From Candidatus Fimimorpha faecalis (GTDB lineage Bacteria; Bacillota; Clostridia; Lachnospirales; Lachnospiraceae), in assembly GCA_018712075.1 (NCBI GenBank), contig DVHN01000196.1, positions 1-49,941 of the forward strand: a DNA stretch of 49,941 nucleotides, written 5' to 3'. This document shows positions 7,248 to 16,281 of this stretch, piece by piece (the stretch's first letter is position 1; every line of letters starts with the position of its first letter). The translations under genes were made by a program, and so were the position numbers. Under the pieces are notes generated by a model that searched no databases, had not been told where the DNA came from, and saw only the letters and a list, made by a program, of their open reading frames with translations.

Positions 7248-8084
7248 TTATTCCTCCGTTTTATTCTCTATAACAGGTATTTGCTCATCCATACTTCCAG
7301 AACGGAATCCCTCCAGGTCCAATGTAATATAATGGTATCCTAGCGTTTTTAAATAGGAGTTAATATTCTCTCTTTTTGCAACTGCTTTCATTAGCTGATC
7401 GTTTTCAACTTCTATTCGCACAATTTCTCCATATACCCGAACTCTTACATTCCAAAAGCCCAATTCATGCAAATATTGTTCTGCTCGTTCCACTCTTGCC
7501 AATGCTTCTAAGCACAACGTTGTTCCATATGGAAATCGAGTTGCCAGACACGGGGCTGATGGACGATTTGCAACGGAAATTCCATATTCATTTGCCAACG
7601 TACGGACTTCTTCCTTTGTCATACCAACTGCTGCCAGAGGGCTGAAAATTCCCAGTTCTCGAATTGCTCGAATTCCAGGACGGTATTTATGAAGATCCTC
7701 TTCATTCGTACCTTCCAAAATCTGCGTAATTCCCTTTTGTGCTGCAAATTGTCGAATTTGTCCAAATAAATATTTTTTACATAAATAGCAACGATCCTTT
7801 GGGTTCGTTTGAATTCCAGCCTCCTGTAATTCATGGATTGTAAGCACAACATGCTTTGCTCCCATCTCCATTGCCACAGTTTTCGCAATTTCTAAATCGT
7901 TTTGCGGCTGTAATTCCGATTGAATGGTAACTGCATACACGGTTGTATTTTTTGCAGCTTGACAAGCTAACTTTAGCAATAAACTGCTGTCCACACCTCC
8001 AGAAAATGCAACTGCAACATCCTCTTTGGCGTACTGTTCCATATAGGACAAAAGTTTCTGTTTCTTTAATTCATACTCCGTCAT
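7248..8084 (-). CDS. larE: LarE, pyridinium-3,5-bisthiocarboxylate mononucleotide synthase (sulfur insertion)
   Basis: LarE adenylates the substrate carboxylates and inserts sulfur during synthesis of the nickel-pincer nucleotide. The PP-loop SGGVDSS and the LarE motif GTNEEDLHKYRPG are present. Numbered from the longer in-frame ATG at 8117, three cysteines occur at 110, 113 (RCYLCKK) and 190 (SAPCLATRF). This is the pattern of LarE forms that bind a [4Fe-4S] cluster, rather than the single sacrificial cysteine of the Lactobacillus plantarum enzyme. Start placed at ATG 8084 because it overlaps the larC stop as ATGA; this gives 278 residues and removes 11 residues absent from the family core. 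The NUDIX gene follows at eight bases. Confidence 0.92.
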   Translation of the reverse strand: MTEYELKKQKLLSYMEQYAKEDVAVAFSGGVDSSLLLKLACQAAKNTTVYAVTIQSELQPQNDLEIAKTVAMEMGAKHVVLTIHELQEAGIQTNPKDRCYLCKKYLFGQIRQFAAQKGITQILEGTNEEDLHKYRPGIRAIRELGIFSPLAAVGMTKEEVRTLANEYGISVANRPSAPCLATRFPYGTTLCLEALARVERAEQYLHELGFWNVRVRVYGEIVRIEVENDQLMKAVAKRENINSYLKTLGYHYITLDLEGFRSGSMDEQIPVIENKTEE

Positions 8085-9424
8085 CGGTTCGAATTCCTTT
8101 CCAACATTTCTTTGCAATCAATCAAAACCTTTTGATACATTTGCTGATATGGAATTTGATATTTTCTGCTTAACTCGGCAACCGATTCATATTCTGGATA
8201 ATAACGTCTTCCATTTGGAAGTTCACATTGTTTCGCCTTTACGATCCCATACTCTAGCTTCACTTCTTGAATGATACGATCTAAAATACTTCGCTCCATT
8301 TCTATTTTTCGAATTCCAATTGTCGTTGTCTCTTCAAATATAATTTGCTCCAGTTTTTCTATATTGCTTTCATCACAAATTACATTCAATTGATAGGCAG
8401 GACGATTTTTCTTCATATAAATTGAATGGTAAAACACATCTTTTGCCCCTGCTTCAAAAAGACGCTCCATAGTATATCCAAATGCCTCTCCGCTGCAATC
8501 GTCAATATTTGTCTCTAATTTATAAATTCTATCCTGTTTTTTAGTTGTTGGAGTTTGAATCAGCATTGCTCTAAGAAGGCTTGGTCTTTCATAATTTCTC
8601 TTGCCTGCTCCAAGACCAATTTTCTGAATGAAAACTGATTCTGGCAGCACGTTTGAGGTTTGAATTGCTGCTGCAATTGCTGCACCAGTTGGCGTAATAA
8701 ATTCCCCTTCACAATCCATAATATGGATTGGCAGCTGATGAGCCGCTGCAATATTTGCAACTGCTGGTACAGGAATCGGAAGAATCCCATGCTGACACCG
8801 TACGCTGCCCCTTCCCTCATTTAATTGGCTAATAATTACCTCCTCAATTTTTAGATTATCCATACAAACTGCTGCTGCAATAATATCTACAATGGAGTCA
8901 ATTGCTCCAACTTCATGAAAATGCACCTGATCCATCGACACGCCATGAGCTTTTGCTTCTGCTTCTCCAATAATTTGAAAAATCTTACATGCCAGCTCCT
9001 TGGCATGACTTGTCATATCTGCCTGATCAATGATTTGAAAAATTTCCGTAAGTCCCCTATGCTCATGTGGATGAGCATGTTCCTGTAACTGTTCGTGTCC
9101 ATCTAAATGTTCCTGCTCATGCAAATGTTTATGTGGATGGACATGTTCTGCTTCTTCATGACTAGGATGGCGATGCTCATGTGTTTTTCCATGCAGGTAT
9201 TCCATATCATGATCATGATTTTCCTGCTCCAAATGAACCGTAAAATCACAGGCATCCAACCCTGCTTTCTTTACTCTTTGAATTGTTATGTGAAATCCCT
9301 TTACTGGAAGATGATTTAATACATTCATCAAAACATCGGAATCTGCTCCTAAATCTAATAATGCAGCGACAAACATATCACCGCTAATTCCAGCACTACA
9401 CTCTAAATATAAGGTATTATTCAT
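8081..9424 (-). CDS. larC: LarC, nickel-pincer cofactor biosynthesis nickel insertase
   Basis: LarC inserts nickel into pyridinium-3,5-bisthiocarboxylic acid mononucleotide in a CTP-dependent reaction. The N-terminal LYLECSAGISGDMFVAALLDLG and the FHEVGAIDSIVDI motif (about 169-181) are diagnostic. Between residues 68 and 123 lies a strongly His-rich insert, with about 18 His in 53 residues, probably a nickel store or chaperone loop. Start set at ATG 9424 (eight-base overlap with larB, GGGGG upstream), giving 447 residues; the longer frame adds 21 residues encoded inside larB. The gene is one continuous frame, unlike L. plantarum where a programmed frameshift joins larC1 and larC2. Confidence 0.92.
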   Translation of the reverse strand: MNNTLYLECSAGISGDMFVAALLDLGADSDVLMNVLNHLPVKGFHITIQRVKKAGLDACDFTVHLEQENHDHDMEYLHGKTHEHRHPSHEEAEHVHPHKHLHEQEHLDGHEQLQEHAHPHEHRGLTEIFQIIDQADMTSHAKELACKIFQIIGEAEAKAHGVSMDQVHFHEVGAIDSIVDIIAAAVCMDNLKIEEVIISQLNEGRGSVRCQHGILPIPVPAVANIAAAHQLPIHIMDCEGEFITPTGAAIAAAIQTSNVLPESVFIQKIGLGAGKRNYERPSLLRAMLIQTPTTKKQDRIYKLETNIDDCSGEAFGYTMERLFEAGAKDVFYHSIYMKKNRPAYQLNVICDESNIEKLEQIIFEETTTIGIRKIEMERSILDRIIQEVKLEYGIVKAKQCELPNGRRYYPEYESVAELSRKYQIPYQQMYQKVLIDCKEMLERNSNR

Positions 9425-10175
9425 TGATCCGAACCCCCATTCGATTAATTTGTGTTGCAATATAACCTGCTCCATATCCATTATCAATATTTACAACGGC
9501 AATTCCATTTGCACAGGAATTAATCATTGTTAAAAGTGCAGAAATTCCATTCATATTTGCACCATATCCAACCGAGGTCGGAACTGCAATGACAGGCTTG
9601 TCCACCAAGCCACCAATGACACTTGGCAAAGCTCCTTCCATTCCTGCCACTGCAATGACACAGTTTGCAGACTGAATCACTTCTAATCTGGATAATAACC
9701 GATGAATTCCTGCTACTCCAATGTCATAAATTCGCTCTACATTTGTACCAAAATATTCTGCGGTCTGTGCTGCTTCTTCTGCCACTGGAATATCCGCAGT
9801 ACCAGCCGTACAAACGGCGATCTTGCCTTTTCGTTCTTTTCCCTCTTTTTCAATTTTAATAATTTTGGAGATTGGATCGTATTGAATCTGCGGATATTTA
9901 CTTTTTAACATTTCATACTGGCGAGCCGAAGCCCTTGTTCCAAATACTTCCCCATCTTCTTCGTATAATCGTTCCACAATATGCAATAAATGCTGTTCTG
10001 CTTTTCCGCTGCAAAAAATCACTTCTGGGAATCCAGAACGTAGTTTTCTATGACTATCCAACTTTGCATATCCCATTTCCTCAAATGGCTGTCTCCGAAG
10101 CATTCCATCCGCTTCTTCTATGGACAATTCCCCCTCTTTGAGTTTTTTTAGTATTTCATATGTATCCAAGCTCAT
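9417..10175 (-). CDS. larB: LarB, pyridinium-3,5-biscarboxylic acid mononucleotide synthase
   Basis: LarB carboxylates and hydrolyses nicotinic acid adenine dinucleotide in the first step of nickel-pincer cofactor synthesis. The C-terminal half is the AIR-carboxylase (PurE-like) fold: AVCTAGTADIPVAEEAA (about 120-136), AGMEGALPSVIGGL (177-190) and NSCANGIAVVNIDNGYGAGY. Cys221 in this last motif corresponds to the catalytic cysteine of the family. Length 252 is usual. It starts 18 bases after scpB with AAAGGAGTT before ATG and overlaps larC by eight bases. No larA (lactate racemase or homologue) lies in the window, so the client enzyme must be encoded elsewhere. Confidence 0.93.
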   Translation of the reverse strand: MSLDTYEILKKLKEGELSIEEADGMLRRQPFEEMGYAKLDSHRKLRSGFPEVIFCSGKAEQHLLHIVERLYEEDGEVFGTRASARQYEMLKSKYPQIQYDPISKIIKIEKEGKERKGKIAVCTAGTADIPVAEEAAQTAEYFGTNVERIYDIGVAGIHRLLSRLEVIQSANCVIAVAGMEGALPSVIGGLVDKPVIAVPTSVGYGANMNGISALLTMINSCANGIAVVNIDNGYGAGYIATQINRMGVRINE

Positions 10176-10193
10176 AACTCCTTTTCTAATTTT

Positions 10194-10757
10194 TTACATT
10201 GTAACTGCAATTTCTTCTTCTGCTTCTTCCTTCATCTCTTCCATCTGCTCTGCATCCATCATCGGAAGCTCTGCAATCGAAGATACGCCAAAGCATCTTA
10301 AAAACTCCTCGGTTGTAGCAAGCAAAATCGGTCTTCCTGGAGCATCTAAACGCCCTACTTCTTCAATTAATTCATATTCAATTAACTTATTAATCGCATG
10401 ATCGCTTTTTACACCTCGAATCCGTTCAATTTCCGCCTTCGTAACTGGCTGTTTATAAGCAATAATGGACAGCGTCTCCAATAATACGTCAGTAAGTACA
10501 TGCTTTTTGGGCTGTGATGCAACACGAATCAAATACGAATAATATTCTTTCTTTGTACAGAGCTGATAATTATTCTCTAGCTCTAAAATCTGAATTCCTC
10601 TATTTTCCAACTGATACCGCTGTATCATTTGCTGAATCACTTTTTTTGTTGTTTTCACATCTAACTCAATTGCAGAAGCAATCTTTTCCACTGCAACCGA
10701 ACGTCCCAGTGAAAATAAAATTGCTTCAATCACTGGTTCATATTGATCATAATTCAT
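10194..10757 (-). CDS. scpB: Segregation and condensation protein B
   Basis: ScpB forms the kleisin complex with ScpA and SMC that organises and segregates the chromosome. Two winged-helix domains are recognisable: EPVIEAILFSLGRSVAVEKIA at the N-terminus and the conserved VLLETLSIIAYKQPVTKAEIE followed by RGVKSDHAINKLIEYELIEEVGR. The C-terminus is acidic (EEMKEEAEEEIAVTM). Start placed at ATG 10757, preceded by AAGGAG with a seven-base spacer, giving 187 residues; an upstream in-frame extension of 24 residues runs toward scpA and is not family-like. The gene is 34 bases from scpA and 18 from larB. Confidence 0.95.
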   Translation of the reverse strand: MNYDQYEPVIEAILFSLGRSVAVEKIASAIELDVKTTKKVIQQMIQRYQLENRGIQILELENNYQLCTKKEYYSYLIRVASQPKKHVLTDVLLETLSIIAYKQPVTKAEIERIRGVKSDHAINKLIEYELIEEVGRLDAPGRPILLATTEEFLRCFGVSSIAELPMMDAEQMEEMKEEAEEEIAVTM

Positions 10758-10791
10758 GTCCTCACTCCTTAATAATTCAAGACTCTCTATG

Positions 10792-11580
10792 TTAATCATA
10801 TTGTTCCATATCTTCCTTTGTAAGCTCAACAGTACTATTTGGATTCCATTTCAACTCCATATCTCCAAACAGCTCCTCTTGACGAATTAACAATTTTCCG
10901 ACTTTAATCAGCTCCAAACATGCTAGAAATGTTACTACAATATCCGTCTTGCTATGCTGGCGCTCCAACAAATTCCGAAAAGAAAACTTTGGATGGGATT
11001 CTGCATAATCAAAAATAGCTCCCAGTTTATCTGACAATCGAATGGGATCTTGACGAATGGTTCCAAACTTGCTCCGAATCGGATCCAATTTATCCACTTG
11101 TCGTTTCATAACCATCTGAAAAACGGAATGTAATCGCTGTAACGTCACTCCTTCCAATAACTTGTCCAAATCAACTGGTTCTTCATATGCTGCTACTTCT
11201 GCTGGAATGGTTGGAGGCTTATACCATTGTTTTTCTGCATCAAAGTTCATATCCTTTAATTGCTGTGCCATTGTTTTATACATTTTGTATTCCATCAATC
11301 GCTCTACCAATTCTTGTCTTGGATCCACCTCTTCTCCCTCTTCATTTTTTTCTACAGGGAGCAGCATTTTTGACTTAATATCCAATAGCGTGGCAGCCAT
11401 AACTAGAAAGTCGCTGACCAAATCCAAATCGGTACGATCCATCGCTTTTACATATTCCATATATTGCTCCGTAATCTCCACAATTGGAATATCGTAAATA
11501 TTTACTTTATTTTTATCAATTAAATGAAGGAGCAAATCCAATGGTCCCTCAAATGTTTCTAATTTTACTGATAGTTTCAT
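10792..11580 (-). CDS. scpA: Segregation and condensation protein A (kleisin)
   Basis: The bacterial kleisin bridging SMC heads. The N-terminal signature KLETFEGPLDLLLHLIDKNKVNIYDIPI is intact, followed by the membrane-free helical middle (DLVSDFLVMAATLLDIKSKMLLP) and a C-terminal winged helix (TDIVVTFLACLELIKVGK). Start set at ATG 11580, which overlaps the metallophosphoesterase stop as ATGA; this gives 262 residues. The longer frame adds nine residues coded inside the upstream gene. Translational coupling to a phosphoesterase is unusual but seen in related clostridia. Confidence 0.95.
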   Translation of the reverse strand: MKLSVKLETFEGPLDLLLHLIDKNKVNIYDIPIVEITEQYMEYVKAMDRTDLDLVSDFLVMAATLLDIKSKMLLPVEKNEEGEEVDPRQELVERLMEYKMYKTMAQQLKDMNFDAEKQWYKPPTIPAEVAAYEEPVDLDKLLEGVTLQRLHSVFQMVMKRQVDKLDPIRSKFGTIRQDPIRLSDKLGAIFDYAESHPKFSFRNLLERQHSKTDIVVTFLACLELIKVGKLLIRQEELFGDMELKWNPNSTVELTKEDMEQYD

Positions 11581-12503
11581 TTCTTCACTCTTTTCCCTTT
11601 TTGACATCGATCCTTTCTATTTCCGCTTCTTAGCGTAACCATAACCAATTCTGGCGGATTATTTAACCGAATATTAATCGAATGGGTTCCTAACCCTCCT
11701 GTTACAATCATTCGTGTCGCTCCCCTCTTTACAAGTCCTCGATCCAATCCAGAAAAGAACTGCATTTGCGGAGTCATTACACCCCCTAAAATAGGAAGTC
11801 GAATTGTTCCTCCATGAAAATGTCCCGCCAACACTAAATCTGCTCCCCACTGTGCATATTCTTCTACATAAAGCGGCGTATGTGCCATTAAAATATGAAA
11901 TTGATCTTTTTGGGGGATGCCAATTTTAGTTTCAATATAATGAGGCGCCAATGGTCTTTTTTTTCCTTTGAATTTGTAGTATTCTTCTCCAATATTCAAA
12001 CCAGAAAGAGCAATCGCCGTTTCTTCTCTTTTTAACAATACTGTCTGATCAATCAAATAATGAATTTGATATTTTTTTAAAATCTGCTGAAATTCTTCGT
12101 TCCATCCAGGATATTGTGCTGGTGACTGTTCCATTCGAAGTTCATGATTTCCATTTGCATAATAAACAGGCGCAATTTCAGAAAGTCCTTTTAATATCGT
12201 GTCCGTAATAGAAAAATCTTTCTCCTTCCACTCTTTTACTACCATTAAATCTCCAACGATTAATATGATATCTGGTTTCGCCTCTTTCACAGCGCCAAGC
12301 AATGTTTGATTGTTTTCTCCAAACTCGTTATTATGGAGATCTCCCAACACTGCAATTCGATAACCATCCCATATCTGTTCTAATTTGGGTGATGCAATTT
12401 CATACTCCGTCACAACTAGCCGATGTAATTCAAAATGGGAACGAATCAAGCAAATAATTCCGATTAATCCCACTACTATAAATCCAATCCAAATTATTGG
12501 CAT
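11577..12503 (-). CDS. Membrane-anchored calcineurin-like metallophosphoesterase
   Basis: A 308-residue protein with an N-terminal membrane span (about 3-20, WIGFIVVGLIGIICLI) and the full set of metallophosphoesterase motifs: GDLHNNEFG (first Asp/His pair), GDLMV, GNHE, AHTPLY and GHFHGG. It resembles the YkuE/YaeI group, some of which act on lipid phosphate groups at the membrane. The start has AGGAGG seven bases upstream. It leads the run with scpA, scpB and the lar genes. Substrate not predictable from the sequence. Confidence 0.88.
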   Translation of the reverse strand: MPIIWIGFIVVGLIGIICLIRSHFELHRLVVTEYEIASPKLEQIWDGYRIAVLGDLHNNEFGENNQTLLGAVKEAKPDIILIVGDLMVVKEWKEKDFSITDTILKGLSEIAPVYYANGNHELRMEQSPAQYPGWNEEFQQILKKYQIHYLIDQTVLLKREETAIALSGLNIGEEYYKFKGKKRPLAPHYIETKIGIPQKDQFHILMAHTPLYVEEYAQWGADLVLAGHFHGGTIRLPILGGVMTPQMQFFSGLDRGLVKRGATRMIVTGGLGTHSINIRLNNPPELVMVTLRSGNRKDRCQKGKRVKK

Positions 12504-12552
12504 AACTTCCTCCTGAAACTTCTATAACGATTTTTTTATTTTATCATAAAGA

Positions 12553-12580
12553 GAAAAAGGATGCAAGTCACATCCTTTTT
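12553..12580 (-). terminator. Rho-independent terminator after the DacF-like gene
   Basis: AAAAAGGATG, a seven-base loop, CATCCTTTTT, followed on the minus strand by TCTCTTTAT. The A/T arms make it potentially bidirectional. It separates the carboxypeptidase gene from the metallophosphoesterase-scp-lar run. Confidence 0.8.
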
Positions 12581-12596
12581 CCCTCAGTTTCAATTT

Positions 12597-13829
12597 CTAA
12601 GAGGAAAGAAAAAGAAACTGTTGTCCTATTCGTTTCATATAATCCAAAAATCCCGCTTTTTCTAATGATTCTTTGGCTAAAATTGGCGTAGAACCAAGTA
12701 CATTTCCGTTTAAACGATATTCCAAACGTCCTACTTGCTGACCTTTTTCAATTGGAGCAACTAATCCCTCTTCCCATATAATTTCCCGTTCTATCGCAGA
12801 AAAATCTTCTCCCGATGTACTTAAATAATAAAATGGAGCTCCATATTCTGTCTGTACTTGCTCTGCAACCCCATCCTGCACTGGAACAGGGCTAAGTGCC
12901 AGTGGAGTTTGATCTTCAAACAATTTACAAGTTGCATATCCATAATTTAATAAGGTTGCAGCTTCTGTAAAACGATCTTTATAATTCGGACATGCCATAA
13001 TTACCGCAATTAGTTTCACTCCATCTTTTTCCGCTGTCGCAGAAACACAGTATTTGGCTTTGGACGTGGAACCTGTTTTTAATCCTGTCGCCCATTGATA
13101 CTGTTTTAATAACTTATTTGTATTTGCAAGCCCAAATTCTGTCGTTCCTTTGTTTGTCGTATGTGTAATATTCTGCATCCAAATCGTAGAATATTCATGG
13201 ATGGCTGGATATTTTGTAATTAGCTCTCGGCTCATAATCGCTACATCTCTTGCAGAAGAATAGTGATTATCCGAGTCTGTCAAACCACAACAGTCTTCAA
13301 AATGGGTATTTGTCATTCCAAGTCCTGCTGCCCGTTCATTCATACGATTGACAAACTCTGCTTCGCTTCCTGCAATTCGTTCCGCCATTGCAACCGATGC
13401 ATCATTTGCAGAAGCCACTACAATGCATTTCATCATCGTATCAACCGTTTGCTTCTCTCCCTCTTCCAAAAAGACTTGTGAACCGCCCATTGACTTTGCA
13501 TAATTACTTGTCGTTATTTCTTCTTCCAATGTAATCGTTCCATTTTCTAATGCATCAAAAATTAAAATAAGCGTCATAATTTTTGTAATACTCGCAGGGC
13601 TTAACCGCTGATCTGCCTGTTCCTCGTAAATCACAGTACCCGTACTTGCCTCCATTAGTATGGAAGACGGTGCAGTCAGGTCAAACTGTGGCGTCTGCGC
13701 TGCCACCTCGGCCGCCTGATCTACAGCCTCCGTATTCAAATCTCCAGCAGAAAGAGTTTCTGGCAAAGCTGGATGCCATAAGTATGTACAAAGACTGACT
13801 GCTGCCAGAAAAGAAAGGATTCGATTCAT
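12597..13829 (-). CDS. D-alanyl-D-alanine carboxypeptidase (penicillin-binding protein 5/DacF type)
   Basis: Trims the terminal D-Ala from peptidoglycan stem peptides outside the membrane. A signal peptide covers about 1-28 (RILSFLAAVSLCTYLW). The serine-peptidase S11 triad motifs are present: S80-I-T-K83, S140-A-N142 and K251-T-G. A C-terminal PBP5-like beta domain follows to residue about 370, and the end (YMKRIGQQFLFLSS) could be a short amphipathic membrane anchor. Length 410 fits DacF. Start supported by GGAG seven bases before ATG. It is probably monocistronic, with a terminator just downstream. Confidence 0.93.
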   Translation of the reverse strand: MNRILSFLAAVSLCTYLWHPALPETLSAGDLNTEAVDQAAEVAAQTPQFDLTAPSSILMEASTGTVIYEEQADQRLSPASITKIMTLILIFDALENGTITLEEEITTSNYAKSMGGSQVFLEEGEKQTVDTMMKCIVVASANDASVAMAERIAGSEAEFVNRMNERAAGLGMTNTHFEDCCGLTDSDNHYSSARDVAIMSRELITKYPAIHEYSTIWMQNITHTTNKGTTEFGLANTNKLLKQYQWATGLKTGSTSKAKYCVSATAEKDGVKLIAVIMACPNYKDRFTEAATLLNYGYATCKLFEDQTPLALSPVPVQDGVAEQVQTEYGAPFYYLSTSGEDFSAIEREIIWEEGLVAPIEKGQQVGRLEYRLNGNVLGSTPILAKESLEKAGFLDYMKRIGQQFLFLSS

Positions 13830-13893
13830 AAATTTCTCCAGATTTTTCTTTATTACATTGTACCATCCAACGAAAAAAAGTATGACAACTATA

Positions 13894-16083
13894 TTAATCC
13901 AATTTAATATTTTTTAAAGCATCTGCAAATACAGAATTTACCGACTGTTTTTCTTGCGTCTTTTGTTTTTTCATATACCGCTCAATGTCCTTTTTACTAA
14001 CATTCTTTCCTTCCTTTTCTCGCCGTTCCTGAAACTTAGAAAGTTTTTCCCGATAACCACATACACAAGTAAACATACTGTTTTCTCCCTTTCCAACCAA
14101 TTCCATTTTCTTATGACACACGGGGCATCTTGCATTGGAAGTACGAGAAACGACTTCTCGGTAACCACATTCCCGATCTTGGCAGACAAGCATTTTACTA
14201 TTCTTCCCATTTACTGCCAACAACCGTTTTCCACAATTGGGGCATTTTTTATTTGTAATATTATCGTATCGGAATGTTTTTTCTCCTGCTTTAATCTCAT
14301 CCGTTAACTCGGCTGCATAACTGCGGATTTCTTTCATAAACTGTCGGGAATCTCGATTTCCTTTTGCAATCTGCGCCAACTTCCATTCCCAGTCAGCAGT
14401 CAATTCTGGCTTTCTTAAATCTTCTGGAACCAGATCCAATAACTGTTTTGCTTTGGAAGTAATATGAATCTCGTTCCCCTTCTTTTCCAAAAAAAAGCTG
14501 TGAAATAATTTTTCAATAATATCGGCTCTCGTTGCCACCGTTCCAAGTCCGCCCGTTTCTTTCAAAATCTGCACATTTTTCTGACTCGTATCCTGCATAT
14601 ATTGAACTGGATTTTCCATTGCAGACAACAACGTTGCCTCTGTAAAATAGGCAGGCGGTTTTGTTTTCCCCTCTGTGATTGTCAGTTGACGCACCAAAAG
14701 TTTCATTCCCTTTTCCAAACTTGGAATGGACTGCAACGCTTCTTCTTCCATCGTATCATAAACTTCTTTCCATCCTTTTTCTAATAAAACCATTCCCTTT
14801 GCGGTAAACGTCTCATTTCCAATTTGTGCCTGTAATGACGTCTGTTCATATTCTGCGGCTGGATATAACACTGCTAGAAATCGCCGTACTACAAGATCAT
14901 AAATTCTTCTCTCCTCCATACTCATACGATCCAATTGTACAAACTGCTCCGTTGGAATAATCGCATGGTGATCACTGACTTTTGCATTGTTTACAAAAGA
15001 TGCATTGGATGAAATCGGTTTATTCATTAACTTTCCAGCTAAACTCTTATAAGGCCCTGCTCCACATGCCTTCAACCGTTCTTTTATCGTTGGCACAATA
15101 TCACTTGTTAAATAACGGGAATCCGTTCTCGGATATGTTAAAACCTTATGCGTTTCATAAAGCCTTTGCATAATGTTCAACGTTTGTTTTGCAGAATACT
15201 GATAACGCTTATTTGCCTCTCGCTGTAATTCGGTTAAATCATATAAAAGCGGAGCAAATGTCTTTTTCTTTGTCTTCGATAACTGTATAATAACTGCCGA
15301 TTTTTTATCAAGTTCCTTTTTTATTGCTTCTATTTTTTCTTTTTGAAATGTACTGGAAGTGCCTGACTTTGTATCTTTCCAATTCAACTGAATCTGAGTT
15401 GGATTCCCATCTTCTTGTAAACTGCAAATTGCAGTTAGCCCATAATAGGACTGCGGACGAAATTGCTTAATTTCCGCTTCCCTTTTTGCAATCATCGCTA
15501 AAGTTGGAGTCTGCACACGTCCACAAGAAAGCTGTGCATTATATTTGCAAGTTAACGCCCTCGTTGCATTAATCCCAACAAGCCAATCTGCCTGTGCACG
15601 GCACAGTGCTGCACGATATAAGTTTTCATACTCTTTTCCATCTCTCAAATGGGAGAATCCTTCTTTAATTGCCTTATCGGTGACAGAAGAAATCCAGAGC
15701 CGCTTGACTGGTTTTTTATTTTGTGCCTTTTCCAAAATCCACCTTGCCACAAGTTCTCCTTCTCTTCCAGCATCGGTTGCAATAATCACTTCTTTTACAT
15801 CCATTCTATGAAGCAACGCTTTCACTGCTGAATACTGTTTTGCCGTTTGAGAAATCACTTCTAACTTTAATGGATTCGGCATCATTGGCAAATCTTCCAT
15901 TTTCCAAGTTTTATAACGTTCCTCATATTTTTCTGGATCTGCCAACGTAACAAGATGTCCCAATCCCCAAGTTACAATATATGTTTCACCCTCGATTCCG
16001 CCATGGATTGTCTTACTGCAATGCAGCACTCTCGCAATATCTCTTGCTACCGATGGCTTTTCTGCAAGTACTAATGATTTCAT
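13894..16083 (-). CDS. topB: DNA topoisomerase III
   Basis: Type IA topoisomerase that relaxes and decatenates single-stranded-region DNA. The Toprim domain begins with LVLAEKPSVARDIA and carries DAGREGE (104-110). The active-site tyrosine is Y317 in TYPRTDSRYL. The cleavage-domain hallmark SCGRVQTPTL is at about 186-195. The C-terminus has two four-cysteine zinc ribbons (CPNCGKRL, then CQDRECGY; CPVCHKKM, then CVCGY), an arrangement common in Firmicutes TopB. Length 729 is usual. AGGAGG lies six bases before ATG. There are no conjugation genes nearby, so this is the chromosomal copy and not a plasmid or ICE homologue. Confidence 0.95.
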   Translation of the reverse strand: MKSLVLAEKPSVARDIARVLHCSKTIHGGIEGETYIVTWGLGHLVTLADPEKYEERYKTWKMEDLPMMPNPLKLEVISQTAKQYSAVKALLHRMDVKEVIIATDAGREGELVARWILEKAQNKKPVKRLWISSVTDKAIKEGFSHLRDGKEYENLYRAALCRAQADWLVGINATRALTCKYNAQLSCGRVQTPTLAMIAKREAEIKQFRPQSYYGLTAICSLQEDGNPTQIQLNWKDTKSGTSSTFQKEKIEAIKKELDKKSAVIIQLSKTKKKTFAPLLYDLTELQREANKRYQYSAKQTLNIMQRLYETHKVLTYPRTDSRYLTSDIVPTIKERLKACGAGPYKSLAGKLMNKPISSNASFVNNAKVSDHHAIIPTEQFVQLDRMSMEERRIYDLVVRRFLAVLYPAAEYEQTSLQAQIGNETFTAKGMVLLEKGWKEVYDTMEEEALQSIPSLEKGMKLLVRQLTITEGKTKPPAYFTEATLLSAMENPVQYMQDTSQKNVQILKETGGLGTVATRADIIEKLFHSFFLEKKGNEIHITSKAKQLLDLVPEDLRKPELTADWEWKLAQIAKGNRDSRQFMKEIRSYAAELTDEIKAGEKTFRYDNITNKKCPNCGKRLLAVNGKNSKMLVCQDRECGYREVVSRTSNARCPVCHKKMELVGKGENSMFTCVCGYREKLSKFQERREKEGKNVSKKDIERYMKKQKTQEKQSVNSVFADALKNIKLD

Positions 16084-16135
16084 CTCATTCCTCCTAATTA
16101 ACTTTTATGCTCGATTTACAAACGTAATTATAAAG

Positions 16136-16176
16136 CGTCAATCAGCACAGAGGAAACTACCTCCAGCTGATTGACG
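16136..16176 (-). terminator. Strong hairpin, probable terminator of the 59-residue membrane protein gene
   Basis: CGTCAATCAGC (16136-16146) and GCTGATTGACG (16166-16176) form a perfect 11-bp stem enclosing a second GAGG/CCTC stem with loop AAACTA. On the minus strand it is followed by CTTTATAATT, a poor U-tract. It lies about 105 bases past the small gene and 53 bases before topB, so it could be a terminator or a leader structure for topB. Confidence 0.5.
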
Positions 16177-16281
16177 ACATACAGGAAATACGATCTTATT
16201 CCTATTTCCTTCTAATTATAACAGAAAAGAACAAATCTCGTAAAGAGGTTCCTTTCATTCCGCTATTCCAAACTAATCAAG

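Noticed and set aside
8081-9487. Possible larC1/larC2 programmed frameshift as in Lactobacillus plantarum
   Set aside because: larC is a single continuous frame through both domains, with no slippery site needed.
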